Shown: one piece after another, positions 8,960 through 16,760 of the stretch
How positions within the stretch are numbered: position 1 is the first letter of the stretch
Layout: every line of letters starts with the position of its first letter
Notes under the pieces: generated by a model
Told to the model about the DNA's origin: nothing
Database searches by the model: none
Seen by the model: only the letters and a program-made list of their open reading frames with translations
Assembly (NCBI GenBank): GCA_030824495.1
Contig: JAVBXP010000036.1
Span: 1 to 39,692 of the forward strand
Direction: 5' to 3'
DNA length: 39,692 nt
From: a bacterium
Lineage (GTDB): Bacteria > Pseudomonadota > Alphaproteobacteria > Caulobacterales > Caulobacteraceae
Position numbers and translations under genes: made by a program

Positions 8960-9942
8960 CCGACGCCGATGTCGTCGGGTTTGACCAGGTTCCGCAGCGT
9001 CTCGCCACGCAGGTAGAGGCCGAGGTTCTCCAGGAACAGGGCGTCGCCCCGCTCGCCGGTCAGTTCGCCCCGGTTCGAGGCATGGGGCGTCACCCGCACC
9101 TTGGGGTGATCCCAGAACCAACTGTCGGCGGGCAACGGCTCGGTCTTGAAGACGTCGAGCACGGCTTGTGCCGGCTTGTCAGCGTCCAGCGCCGCGCGCA
9201 GGGCGTCCTCGTCCACCAGGCCGCCGCGACCGATATTGATCAGGATCGAGCCGGGCTTCATGGCCTCAAAGAACTTGGCGTCGGCGAGGTCGCGGGTCTC
9301 TTCGTTGAGGGCGCAGGCTAGCACCACCACATCGGCATCCGGCAACCGCTGCGGCAGATCGGCGATGGTCGAGACGGCGTCCGCCAGCCCCTCGGCCGAA
9401 TTCGACCGCCGCACCGCCTCGACATGCGCGCCGAACGCCTTGGCGCGGGTCGCGATCTCGCGGCCGATGTTGCCAAAGCCGATGATCAGCCAGCGGGTCT
9501 GGCCAACCTCACGGAAGTTTACGCGCTTCCAGGCGTGGGCCGCCTGATGCTCGGCCTGCTGGGCGATCGGATGTAGCAGGCTGAGGGCGTGGATGGTGAC
9601 GTACTCGGCGATAGCGGGAGCCTGGGCGCTGGAATTGGTGACCAGCAAACCCTCGCGGGCCAGGGGCTTGAACATCGGGTTCTCAACGCCGGCGAACACC
9701 GTCTGCACCCAGCGGGCGTACGGAGAGGCGGCGAGCCGCCCGAAGTAGTCCTTCGTCTGCGCCCCAAAGGCGTCGAGCGTGAGCCACCAGATGTCCGGCG
9801 CCAGGCTCGCCGTGTCGAAAGGCCGGCCATTGAGCGTCAGGCTGCCGTCCGGCTCCAACACCACGACCTCCAGGTCTGGAGCCATGGCGGCGAGGCGGCC
9901 GGAGATGCGGTCGAAGGGCGCGCGAAACAGGAATGCTTGCAT
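8956..9942 (-). CDS. D-2-hydroxyacid dehydrogenase, NAD(P)-binding
   Basis: 328-aa member of the D-isomer-specific 2-hydroxyacid dehydrogenase family, which reduces 2-keto acids to D-2-hydroxy acids or the reverse. The Rossmann motif GFGNIG is at residues 155-160, the catalytic arginine at R239 in INIGRGGLVDE, the glutamate at E268 in KTEP, and the histidine at H287 in VTPHAS. The basic residues RRS after the second strand (178-180) suggest NADP(H) over NAD(H). The physiological substrate is unknown; the glyoxylate/hydroxypyruvate reductase group is a plausible neighbour. It diverges from the MarR gene at 10024 and shares its 81-base promoter region, so it is a candidate target of that regulator. 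Confidence 0.88.
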   Translation of the reverse strand: MQAFLFRAPFDRISGRLAAMAPDLEVVVLEPDGSLTLNGRPFDTASLAPDIWWLTLDAFGAQTKDYFGRLAASPYARWVQTVFAGVENPMFKPLAREGLLVTNSSAQAPAIAEYVTIHALSLLHPIAQQAEHQAAHAWKRVNFREVGQTRWLIIGFGNIGREIATRAKAFGAHVEAVRRSNSAEGLADAVSTIADLPQRLPDADVVVLACALNEETRDLADAKFFEAMKPGSILINIGRGGLVDEDALRAALDADKPAQAVLDVFKTEPLPADSWFWDHPKVRVTPHASNRGELTGERGDALFLENLGLYLRGETLRNLVKPDDIGVG

Positions 9943-9987
9943 GGTCTGACCTTAGCGACGCTTCGGCTTGCGGCAACGCCGCTCTTC

Positions 9988-10007
9988 ATTGACAGGTAGT
10001 TGTCAAT
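9988..10007. promoter_or_regulatory. Palindromic operator candidate upstream of marR gene
   Basis: Perfect inverted repeat ATTGACA (9988-9994) and TGTCAAT (10001-10007) with a six-base spacer, between the divergent dehydrogenase and MarR genes. TTGACA also reads as a -35 element; GCTATATT at 10013-10020 resembles the Caulobacter -10 consensus GCTANAWC but spacing is long. Position and symmetry suit autoregulation by the adjacent MarR protein. Confidence 0.6.
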
Positions 10008-10023
10008 ATGACGCTATATTGTC

Positions 10024-10479
10024 ATGATCAACGAGATTGAAGCCTTGGACCGCCTTCAGCGCGCCTGCGTTAAGGCGGCCGGGGCGCTGTCCGATGCGGG
10101 TGACGACTTGGTCGCCGACCTTGGCCTAAGCACGGCTCGGATGCAGCTTCTCGACGATCTGGCCGCCACTGGACCTCGCACTGTCTCGCAGGTGGCCCGC
10201 GCACTGGGCCTTAGCCGGCAGGCCGTACAGCGCGTCGCCGATGATCTCGTGCGGCGCGACCTTGCTGCCTATCGACCTAACCCCGATCATGCCCGCGCCC
10301 AGCTTATCGACATGACCGCAGGGGGCCGGGCTGCGCACGCCGAAGCCGTGCGCCGCAAGGCTTTGTGGCTCACGTCGGTGGGCGCGGGCCTGACGCCGGC
10401 CTGGATCGAGATGGCGAGTGAATTGATGACCTTGCTGGCGCGCCGGGCGGGTCAAACAGTGCAGGTTCCTGATCGTTGA
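10024..10479 (+). CDS. MarR family transcriptional regulator
   Basis: 151-aa winged-helix regulator. The helical N-terminus is followed by the HTH region GPRTVSQVARALGLSRQAVQRVADDLVRRDLAAYRPNPDHARAQ with the typical wing NPDHARAQLIDMT, then a C-terminal dimerisation helix. MarR proteins act as DNA-binding dimers, usually repressors relieved by small phenolic or oxidant ligands; the ligand here is unknown. There is no Shine-Dalgarno before ATG 10024, and the candidate -10 element ends only a few bases upstream, so the mRNA may be leaderless. Likely targets are itself, the divergent dehydrogenase and the downstream MarR-GNAT gene. Confidence 0.9.
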   Translation: MINEIEALDRLQRACVKAAGALSDAGDDLVADLGLSTARMQLLDDLAATGPRTVSQVARALGLSRQAVQRVADDLVRRDLAAYRPNPDHARAQLIDMTAGGRAAHAEAVRRKALWLTSVGAGLTPAWIEMASELMTLLARRAGQTVQVPDR

Positions 10480-10489
10480 CTTAGTCAAC
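10475..10489. promoter_or_regulatory. 15-bp perfect palindrome before MarR-GNAT gene
   Basis: GTTGACT (10475-10481), one central base, AGTCAAC (10483-10489). It overlaps the stop codon of the MarR gene and precedes the MarR-GNAT start. It shares the TTGAC/GTCAA half-site with the palindrome at 9988-10007, though with a different spacer, so both could be read by one or both of the flanking MarR-type proteins. Confidence 0.55.
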
Positions 10490-10520
10490 TATGTGGCGAA
10501 TGGTGACCCTGGAGGCCGCC

Positions 10521-11453
10521 ATGCTCAGCAAGGACCCCGTCGCCGCTGTGCGGCGCTTCAACCGCTTCTACACGCGGCGGATCGGCGCTCTGGATGAAGC
10601 GCATCTTGGATCGCCCTACGGCCTTGCCGAGATGCGGGTGCTCTACGAGGTGGCGCAAACGCCGGATGGGATCAGCCCCAAGGCGCTGGCGGCGAAGGCC
10701 GGGCTCGACGCTGGATATCTCAGCCGCATCCTCAAGAGGTTCGAAGCCGAGGGCTTGATGGTGCGGGCGCCGTCCCGGCATGACGGGCGCAGCGTTTCGG
10801 TATGGCTGAGTTCGGACGGCATCCACGCCTATAACACCATGCGCCAGGTCGCCGAGGGAGCGGTCGCCGAGCTGATCGCGCCGCTCACCGGCGCCCAGCG
10901 CGCGCGGCTGACAGAGGCGATGGGGCAGATCGAGACCTTGCTGGCGGCGGCGGGTGAAAGCTCGGCGGCCCGTGACGTGGTGCTTCGCGCCCATCGCCCC
11001 GGCGACATCGGCTGGGTCGTGCATCGGCACGGCGTGCTCTACGCCCGCGAGTTTGGTTGGGACGAGAGGTTCGAGGCCCTGGTGGCGCGGATCGCCGCCG
11101 ACTTCGTCGACAACCTGGATCCCGCGCGCGAGCGTTGCTGGATCGCTGAACGGGACGGCGAGATCCTGGGCTCGATCTTCCTGGTCCGGGGCGAAGCTGC
11201 GGGTCAGGCCAAGCTGCGGCTGCTGCTCATCGAACCGGCCGCCCGCGGTCTTGGGCTCGGCAAGCGGCTGGTCGCCGAATGCGTCGCGTTCGCTCGGAGC
11301 GCCGGCTACAACGAAATCATCCTATGGACCCAGAGCATGCTGATCGCCGCCCGCGCGATCTATGCGGACGCCGGTTTCGAGTTGGTCGAGAGTCATCCCG
11401 ATGACAGCCTGGCGCCGGGCCTGATCAGCGAGACATGGCGGCTGGCGCTCTAG
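10521..11453 (+). CDS. MarR-type HTH / GNAT N-acetyltransferase fusion protein
   Basis: About 310 aa. Residues 1-145 form a MarR-like winged-helix domain (TPDGISPKALAAKAGLDAGYLSRILKRFEAEGL, then RHDGRSVSVWLS as wing). Residues about 160-310 form a GNAT acetyltransferase domain with the acetyl-CoA loop motif ARGLGLGKRLV and the C-terminal IIYDAGFELVESH-like core (seen here as AIYADAGFELVESH). This fusion is a known family; the acetylation substrate and whether it regulates transcription are not established. ATG 10521 is chosen because GGAGG at 10511-10515 lies five bases upstream; ATG 10491 and 10500 in the same frame are possible. It is 42 bases downstream of the MarR gene, probably the same operon. 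Confidence 0.86.
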   Translation: MLSKDPVAAVRRFNRFYTRRIGALDEAHLGSPYGLAEMRVLYEVAQTPDGISPKALAAKAGLDAGYLSRILKRFEAEGLMVRAPSRHDGRSVSVWLSSDGIHAYNTMRQVAEGAVAELIAPLTGAQRARLTEAMGQIETLLAAAGESSAARDVVLRAHRPGDIGWVVHRHGVLYAREFGWDERFEALVARIAADFVDNLDPARERCWIAERDGEILGSIFLVRGEAAGQAKLRLLLIEPAARGLGLGKRLVAECVAFARSAGYNEIILWTQSMLIAARAIYADAGFELVESHPDDSLAPGLISETWRLAL

Positions 11454-11527
11454 CCACGCTTTCTCGGGTGACACCGGCGGGGACGATGTGGAATGTGACA
11501 GCGTCCTGACAGCCGTTGAGTGTTTCC

Positions 11528-12796
11528 ATGCGACAGCCCAACTTCATCATCATCCTGGCCGACGACCTGGGCTATGGCGACCTCGGTTGCGATGGGGGCA
11601 AGGTGATCCGCACCCCAAACCTCAACCGCATGGCCGACGAAGGCGTGCGGCTGACGGACTTTTACGCCTCGGCCAATGTGTGCACGCCCTCGCGGGCCGG
11701 CTTGCTGACCGGCCAGTATGCGATCCGCAACGGCCTCGCCCATGAGGTGATCCAGCCCGCCGACACCACCGGACTGCCGGTCGAGGCCCTGACCATTCCA
11801 AAGGCGCTGGGCGAGGACTACGCCAGCGCCCTGATCGGCAAGTGGCACCTGGGCCACGTCGCGCCGCATTGGCCGCCCACGGAGTATGGCTTCGACCACT
11901 TCTACGGGCTGCCCTACAGCCACGACATGAAGCCGCTGGCGCTTTACGACACCGGCCAGACGCCGATGAGCGAGGAAAAGGCCGACTTCACCAAGCTGAC
12001 CCAACAGTTCTTCGAGCGCACCGCGACCTTCGTCGAAGAGAACCGCGACAAGCCGTTCTTCGTGCTGTTGGCGCTGACCGCCCCGCACATCCCGCTCAAG
12101 CCCAATCCGGACGATCTGACGGGCTCTGCGGGCGGCGACTATGGCGAGGTGGTCGAGGAGATCGACCTCAATGTCGGGCGGCTGCTGGCGCGATTGAAGG
12201 AGCTGGGCCTGGATGAAGACACCCTGGTCGCCTTCACGTCCGACAACGGTCCGTGGTTCGAGGGCTCGTCGGGGCCATTCCGCGACCGCAAGGGCGGCTC
12301 GGCGTGGGACGGCGGCTTCCGCGTGCCGTTCATCGCCCGCCAGCCGGGAACCTTGCCGGCTGGTCAGGTCAATTCAGCGATCACCAGCAATCTCGACCTG
12401 CTGCCGACCCTGCTGGCCATGGCCGGCAAGCCGCAGGTTGCCGACCGCGAGCTCGACGGTCGTGACATCTCGGCTGTGCTGAAAGATGGGGCAGAGTCGC
12501 CGAACGACGAGATCGTGCTGTTCGACAACGCCAAGGTCGCGGCGATCCGAACGTCGCGGTGGAAGTATGTGGCGCGGTCCTATTACCGGACCTACGACGT
12601 CCCGCTGGATCGCTATCCGTTGCTGTTCGACATGGATATCGACCCCGGCGAGAACTACAGCGTCGCGCGCAACTTCCCGGACGCCGCCACGGATATGCGC
12701 GCACGGATGGAGAAGGCCAGGGCCAAGTACGAGCCGATGGCTGACGCCTTCCCCCCGCACGTGGCGCCGGCCTCGGCGGCCGACCACCCCGACTAG
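11528..12796 (+). CDS. Sulfatase (arylsulfatase family), no signal peptide
   Basis: 422-aa formylglycine-dependent sulfatase that would hydrolyse a sulfate ester. N-terminal FIIILADDLGYGDLG supplies the metal-binding aspartates (D12, D13). The modification motif C52-T-P-S-R is present with cysteine as the residue converted to formylglycine. LIGKWHLG and TSDNGPW are the expected downstream active-site blocks. The C-terminal SWKYVARSYYRTYDV segment is also typical. There is no signal peptide from ATG 11528 (TTG 11516 adds only four residues), which is unusual since many bacterial arylsulfatases are periplasmic. No formylglycine-generating enzyme or anSME lies in the window. Its stop is 10 bases from the stop of the convergent DUF6481 gene. 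Confidence 0.9.
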   Translation: MRQPNFIIILADDLGYGDLGCDGGKVIRTPNLNRMADEGVRLTDFYASANVCTPSRAGLLTGQYAIRNGLAHEVIQPADTTGLPVEALTIPKALGEDYASALIGKWHLGHVAPHWPPTEYGFDHFYGLPYSHDMKPLALYDTGQTPMSEEKADFTKLTQQFFERTATFVEENRDKPFFVLLALTAPHIPLKPNPDDLTGSAGGDYGEVVEEIDLNVGRLLARLKELGLDEDTLVAFTSDNGPWFEGSSGPFRDRKGGSAWDGGFRVPFIARQPGTLPAGQVNSAITSNLDLLPTLLAMAGKPQVADRELDGRDISAVLKDGAESPNDEIVLFDNAKVAAIRTSRWKYVARSYYRTYDVPLDRYPLLFDMDIDPGENYSVARNFPDAATDMRARMEKARAKYEPMADAFPPHVAPASAADHPD

Positions 12797-12806
12797 GGGA
12801 CGGGGT

Positions 12807-13136
12807 TTACTTGCGGCGCTGCTTGCGAGCCGCGTAGCGGGCGTCGCGGGCGGCCTTTTGGGCGGCGCGCGTCTCCAGCTCGCGGGTCTCGTTGTCGAAC
12901 GCTTCGACCTCGGCGCGGAGCGCGTCGGCCTCGGCCGCGATGCGGCGCTTTTCGGTGCGTTCGGCCTCGCGCTTGGCGCGAAGCTCAGCGAGCTCGGCGG
13001 CCTTGATGGCCGCGCGGTCGGGAACGACAGGGGCGGTGACGGTCGGCTTGACTTTCATCTTCGCCAGGAGGGCCTTCTTGGCCTCCAGCGAGGTCGCCGC
13101 GCGGTCGTTGAAGCTATTTTTCTTGAGGTCTCTCAT
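12807..13136 (-). CDS. Small highly charged coiled-coil protein (DUF6481-like)
   Basis: 109-aa protein beginning MRDLKKNSFNDRAATSLEAKKALLAKMK and continuing as a long uninterrupted Lys/Arg/Glu/Ala helix, very probably a coiled coil, ending RYAARKQRRK. The start resembles the DUF6481 family of small alphaproteobacterial proteins; the function is unknown. Its strongly basic C-terminus might bind nucleic acid, but that is inference. An upstream in-frame extension is open, but the residues there are compositionally different; TTGAGGT lies a short distance before the ATG at 13136 (minus sense GACCTCAAG reading into the gene is coding). It faces the sulfatase gene. Confidence 0.75.
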   Translation of the reverse strand: MRDLKKNSFNDRAATSLEAKKALLAKMKVKPTVTAPVVPDRAAIKAAELAELRAKREAERTEKRRIAAEADALRAEVEAFDNETRELETRAAQKAARDARYAARKQRRK

Positions 13137-13276
13137 GCCGGCGTCCCCATGTCGCATCCGCCGGAAAAAAGCAACAGAATCTCGGTGCGCCGGTTCGCCG
13201 CGCACGCATCCCTGTGGCGCCCGTGCACGTACCCTTTCGGTCTGCGGAGATCCCCGCGCCGACTGAAAGAAGGCCG

Positions 13277-13921
13277 ATGGACGCTGTTTCTCGCCGAGCC
13301 ATGATGGCGATGGGGTTGGTCGTGCTCGCCCCCGCGCAGGTGCTCGCCGCGCCGACAAACCGCAGGCTAGCCTTCGCGGTGTTTCGCAATGGGGCCAGGA
13401 TCGGGGAGCACCGCATGAGCATCATCGGCCAGGCGGACGGCGTGACCGCCAGCTCCGATGTTTCGATGCTGGTGAAGGTCGGGCCTGTGCCGGTCTACCG
13501 CTATACGCACCGCGCCGTGGAGCAATGGCGCGCGGGCCGGTTCGCCAGCCTTGAGACCTCGACCAACGGGGGCGGCAAGATCCAGCGGGTGTCGGCCCGC
13601 CGAACGGACGCCGGCGTCGTGATCGAGACCGGCAGGGGCCGCATCACCGCGCCATCCGGCGCCGCGCCCCTGACCCATTGGAACGCCGCCGTCCTGAACG
13701 GCCCGCTGTTCAATCCTCAAGACGGAAAGATGCTGTCGATCACCGCCCGCCGCGCTGGGCGCGAGGCGGTCAAGCTTGCCGACGGTCGCAGCATCGAGTC
13801 CACGCGCTGGACCCTGCGCGGCGAAACGCAAATCGACAACTGGTACGACGGGGCCGAGACCTGGGCGGCTCTGCGCGCAAAGCTGCCCGATGGTTCGACG
13901 ATGGAGTACCGGCGGCTCTAG
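13277..13921 (+). CDS. Exported DUF6134-type protein of unknown function
   Basis: 214 aa with a twin-arginine-like leader ([25 protein letters not shown]), then a beta-rich mature part starting [19 protein letters not shown] and ending EYRRL. The pattern (F-x-V-x-x-x-G-x-x-I-G-x-H, repeated short strands, W at regular places) resembles the DUF6134 family; no catalytic motif is visible. ATG 13277 is supported by GAAAGAAGG at 13265-13273. The mature domain looks like a lipid-binding beta structure, but that is speculation. It shares a four-base stop overlap with the convergent leuB. Confidence 0.75.
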   Translation: MDAVSRRAMMAMGLVVLAPAQVLAAPTNRRLAFAVFRNGARIGEHRMSIIGQADGVTASSDVSMLVKVGPVPVYRYTHRAVEQWRAGRFASLETSTNGGGKIQRVSARRTDAGVVIETGRGRITAPSGAAPLTHWNAAVLNGPLFNPQDGKMLSITARRAGREAVKLADGRSIESTRWTLRGETQIDNWYDGAETWAALRAKLPDGSTMEYRRL

Positions 13922-14970
13922 AGAGCCGCCAGGACGGCGTCGCCCATCTGGACGGTGGAAAGCGCGCCGCCCAGGTCGCGCGTGCGGGCGCCGGCTTCCA
14001 GGGCCTTTACGACGGCGGCGTAGAGCTGGTCAGCGGCCTCGGCTCTGCCGAGCGACCAGCGCAGGGCCATCTCGAACGACAGGATCGCCGCCAGCGGGTT
14101 AGCCAGGTTCTGGCCGGCGATGTCCGGGGCCGAGCCGTGGATCGGCTCATAGAGGCCAGGCTTGCCCGGCAGGCCGAGCGCGGCGGACGGCAACATGCCG
14201 AGCGAGCCGGTCAACTGGGCCGCGGCGTCCGATAGGATGTCGCCGAACAGATTGTCGGTGACCATCACGTCGAACTGCTTGGGGTTCTTGACGATCTGCA
14301 TGGCGGCGTTGTCGGCCAGGATGTGCTCGAGCTGCACGTCGCTGAATTCGCGCTTGTGCAGATCGGTCACGACCTCGCGCCACAGCAGCCCAGAGTCCAT
14401 CACATTGGACTTCTCGGCCGAGTGGACCTTGTTGCGGCGGCCGCGGGCCAGTTCGAAGGCCACGCGGGCGACGCGTTCGATTTCCATGGTCGTGTAGACC
14501 TGGGTGTCGACGGCGCGCTTGCCGCCCTCGGGCAGCTCCTCGATGAAGCGCGGCGACCCGAAATAGATGCCCCCGGTCAGTTCCCGGACGATCATCATGT
14601 CCAGGCCTTCAACCAGTTCGCGCTTTAGCGACGAGGCGTCGGCCAGGGCGTTGAAGCAGAGGGCCGGGCGTAGATTGGCGAACACTTCCATGCCGGCCCG
14701 CAGATTCAGCAGGCCCGCCTCGGGACGCTTGTCGCGCGGGGCGCCGGCCCACTGCGGGCCGCCCACGGCGCCCATCAGGACCGCCTTGGCGGCCTTGGCG
14801 GTCGCCAGGGCTTCGTCGGTCAGCGGAACGCCGTGCGCATCGTAGCTGCAGCCGCCGAACAGTCGCTCTTCGATGGCGAGGTCCGGGGTTAGGGCCTCGG
14901 CCACGCGGCGGACCTGCGCGGTGACTTCCGGGCCAATACCGTCGCCGGGCAGAAGAAGCAGGTCGGTCAT
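13918..14970 (-). CDS. leuB: 3-isopropylmalate dehydrogenase
   Basis: 350-aa cytosolic enzyme that oxidatively decarboxylates 3-isopropylmalate to 2-oxoisocaproate with NAD+, the third committed step of leucine synthesis. Signatures include [12 protein letters not shown] at the N-terminus, [10 protein letters not shown], the substrate loop [10 protein letters not shown], the tyrosine/lysine region, and the metal/NAD block [24 protein letters not shown] followed by [14 protein letters not shown]. All expected residues are present. It is separated from leuC/leuD by the opposite-strand opgG-opgH pair, so it must have its own promoter in the 257-base region 14971-15227. Confidence 0.97.
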   Translation of the reverse strand: MTDLLLLPGDGIGPEVTAQVRRVAEALTPDLAIEERLFGGCSYDAHGVPLTDEALATAKAAKAVLMGAVGGPQWAGAPRDKRPEAGLLNLRAGMEVFANLRPALCFNALADASSLKRELVEGLDMMIVRELTGGIYFGSPRFIEELPEGGKRAVDTQVYTTMEIERVARVAFELARGRRNKVHSAEKSNVMDSGLLWREVVTDLHKREFSDVQLEHILADNAAMQIVKNPKQFDVMVTDNLFGDILSDAAAQLTGSLGMLPSAALGLPGKPGLYEPIHGSAPDIAGQNLANPLAAILSFEMALRWSLGRAEAADQLYAAVVKALEAGARTRDLGGALSTVQMGDAVLAAL

Positions 14971-15227
14971 GTGGGAGCCCCCGTTCAGGTCGCGCGCCGC
15001 GAATGGCGTTCGGAGGCGATCTCGTAGGCGAAGACCGGGCGCTGGAAAACCCCCAAGGCGAAGCGTGGCGACGGTTTCGCAGGCGCCATGCCGGCCGGGT
15101 GTTGAAATAGTGGGCGATAGGGCGCCGCCCTGGGGTCGGCCCTAGGGCAAAACCCGCGCCCGCCTTGGTTTTGCCCCATCGAGCCGCGAGATCATCGGGC
15201 TGTAAGGTTCACTTAGCTGGAAGACGC

Positions 15228-16760
15228 GTGCCCGAAGGATCGTCTGGATTCGACCGGTCGGTCCTTGGGGGGCCGAACCGCCGCCATCTGATCGCTGCGC
15301 TCCCGCTCGCCATAGTCGGCGCGGCGGGTCCGGCCTATGCGGCGCGAAGCCGGGGCTTTGGCGAGGCCGATGTCCAGGCCCTGGCTGGCGCCTTGTCGCG
15401 GCGGCCGTTCAGTCCTCCGTCCCGGGATCTTCCGGCGGTCCTCTCGAAGCTGGACTACGACGCCTATCGGGACATTCGTTTTGATCCGTCCAAGGCGCTG
15501 TGGAAGGCCGAAGGACTACCGTTCCAGCTTCAGTTCTTCCATCGTGGCGGATTGTTTCGCGAGCAGGTCGATCTCTACGAACTGCGCGACGGCCAGCCGA
15601 CGCCGATCGCCTATTCGACCGAGCAGTTCAATTTCAAGCGCGGCGCGCCGACCGGCCTGTCGCCCGGGCTCGGTTTCGCCGGCTTTCGCATCCACGCCCC
15701 GATCAACAAGGCCTCGTACTTCGACGAGGTCGCGGTGTTCCTCGGGGCGTCCTACTTCCGCGCCGTGGCCAAGGACATGCTCTACGGCCTGTCGGCTCGC
15801 GGCCTGGCGATTGGAACCGGCGCACAGGAAGAGTTCCCGATCTTCCGTTCGTTCTGGATCGAGCGGCCGTCGCCGGGCGCGCGCAGCCTGACGATCTTCG
15901 CCCTGCTGGACAGCGCCAGTTGCGCCGGCGCGTTCAAGTTCGTGGTGACGCCAGGAGCGACGACCGTCTTCGACGTCAGCGCCAAGGTGTTTCCGCGCCG
16001 CGCGATCGCCAATGTCGGGATCGCGCCGCTGACCAGCATGTTCCTGTTCGCGGGCGACTCCGCGCGGCGCTTCGACGACTTCCGGCCCCGCGTGCACGAC
16101 TCCGACGGCCTGTCGGTGAGCAACGGTCGCGGCGAGCAGCTTTGGCGGCCGCTGGTCAATCCGCGCGCGGTCCAGACGAGCGCCTTTCAGGACAAGAACC
16201 CTCGCAGCTTTGGCCTCATCCAACGCGAGCGCCGCCTGGGCGCCTATCAGGACCTGGAGGCGCGCTATGATCTGCGGCCCAGCCTGTGGGTTGAGCCGAA
16301 GGGCGCCTGGGGACCTGGCCAGGTCCGGCTGGTCGAACTGCCGGCCGCAACCGAGTACGAAGACAACATCGCCGCCTTCTGGACGCCGACCGCGCCGCTG
16401 CGCGCCGGCCGGCCTGCCAGTTTCGCCTACCGGCTCCATTGGGGCGCGGAGCCGTCAGCGGCCGGAGTCGCCCGCGTCGTGCAGACGAGATCGGGCGCTG
16501 CAGCCATTCCGTCCCGCCGGCGTTTCGTCATCGACTTCGACATGCCGGTGGGCGTTCCCGCCGACGGGGTTAGCGTCAGCATCACCGCCTCGCGGGGCGA
16601 AATCCTGGAGAAACATCTGCTTCCTAATCCCGCGACGCGCGGCCTGCGGCTCAGCTTCGAGCTTGATCCAGGCCAGGCCCGGGAAATCGATCTGCGCGCC
16701 CAGTTGGCGCGGTCCGGAAAGCCCTGCTCGGAGGTGTGGCTATACCGATGGACCGCGTGA
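15228..16760 (+). CDS. opgG: Periplasmic glucan biosynthesis protein, OpgG/OpgD family
   Basis: About 510 aa. Members act in the periplasm on the linear beta-1,2-glucan made by OpgH, producing osmoregulated periplasmic glucans. The MdoG domain is intact: LSKLDYDAYRDIRFDPSKALW near the start, FPIFRSFWIERP in the middle, and a C-terminal Ig-like domain after about residue 390. The signal region NRRHLIAALPLAIVGAAGPAYA has twin arginines, as in OpgD, where classical OpgG uses Sec. GTG 15228 is chosen because GGAAG at 15219-15223 precedes it and it leads directly into the leader; TTG 15165 is less likely. Its end overlaps the start of opgH. Confidence 0.88.
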   Translation: MPEGSSGFDRSVLGGPNRRHLIAALPLAIVGAAGPAYAARSRGFGEADVQALAGALSRRPFSPPSRDLPAVLSKLDYDAYRDIRFDPSKALWKAEGLPFQLQFFHRGGLFREQVDLYELRDGQPTPIAYSTEQFNFKRGAPTGLSPGLGFAGFRIHAPINKASYFDEVAVFLGASYFRAVAKDMLYGLSARGLAIGTGAQEEFPIFRSFWIERPSPGARSLTIFALLDSASCAGAFKFVVTPGATTVFDVSAKVFPRRAIANVGIAPLTSMFLFAGDSARRFDDFRPRVHDSDGLSVSNGRGEQLWRPLVNPRAVQTSAFQDKNPRSFGLIQRERRLGAYQDLEARYDLRPSLWVEPKGAWGPGQVRLVELPAATEYEDNIAAFWTPTAPLRAGRPASFAYRLHWGAEPSAAGVARVVQTRSGAAAIPSRRRFVIDFDMPVGVPADGVSVSITASRGEILEKHLLPNPATRGLRLSFELDPGQAREIDLRAQLARSGKPCSEVWLYRWTA

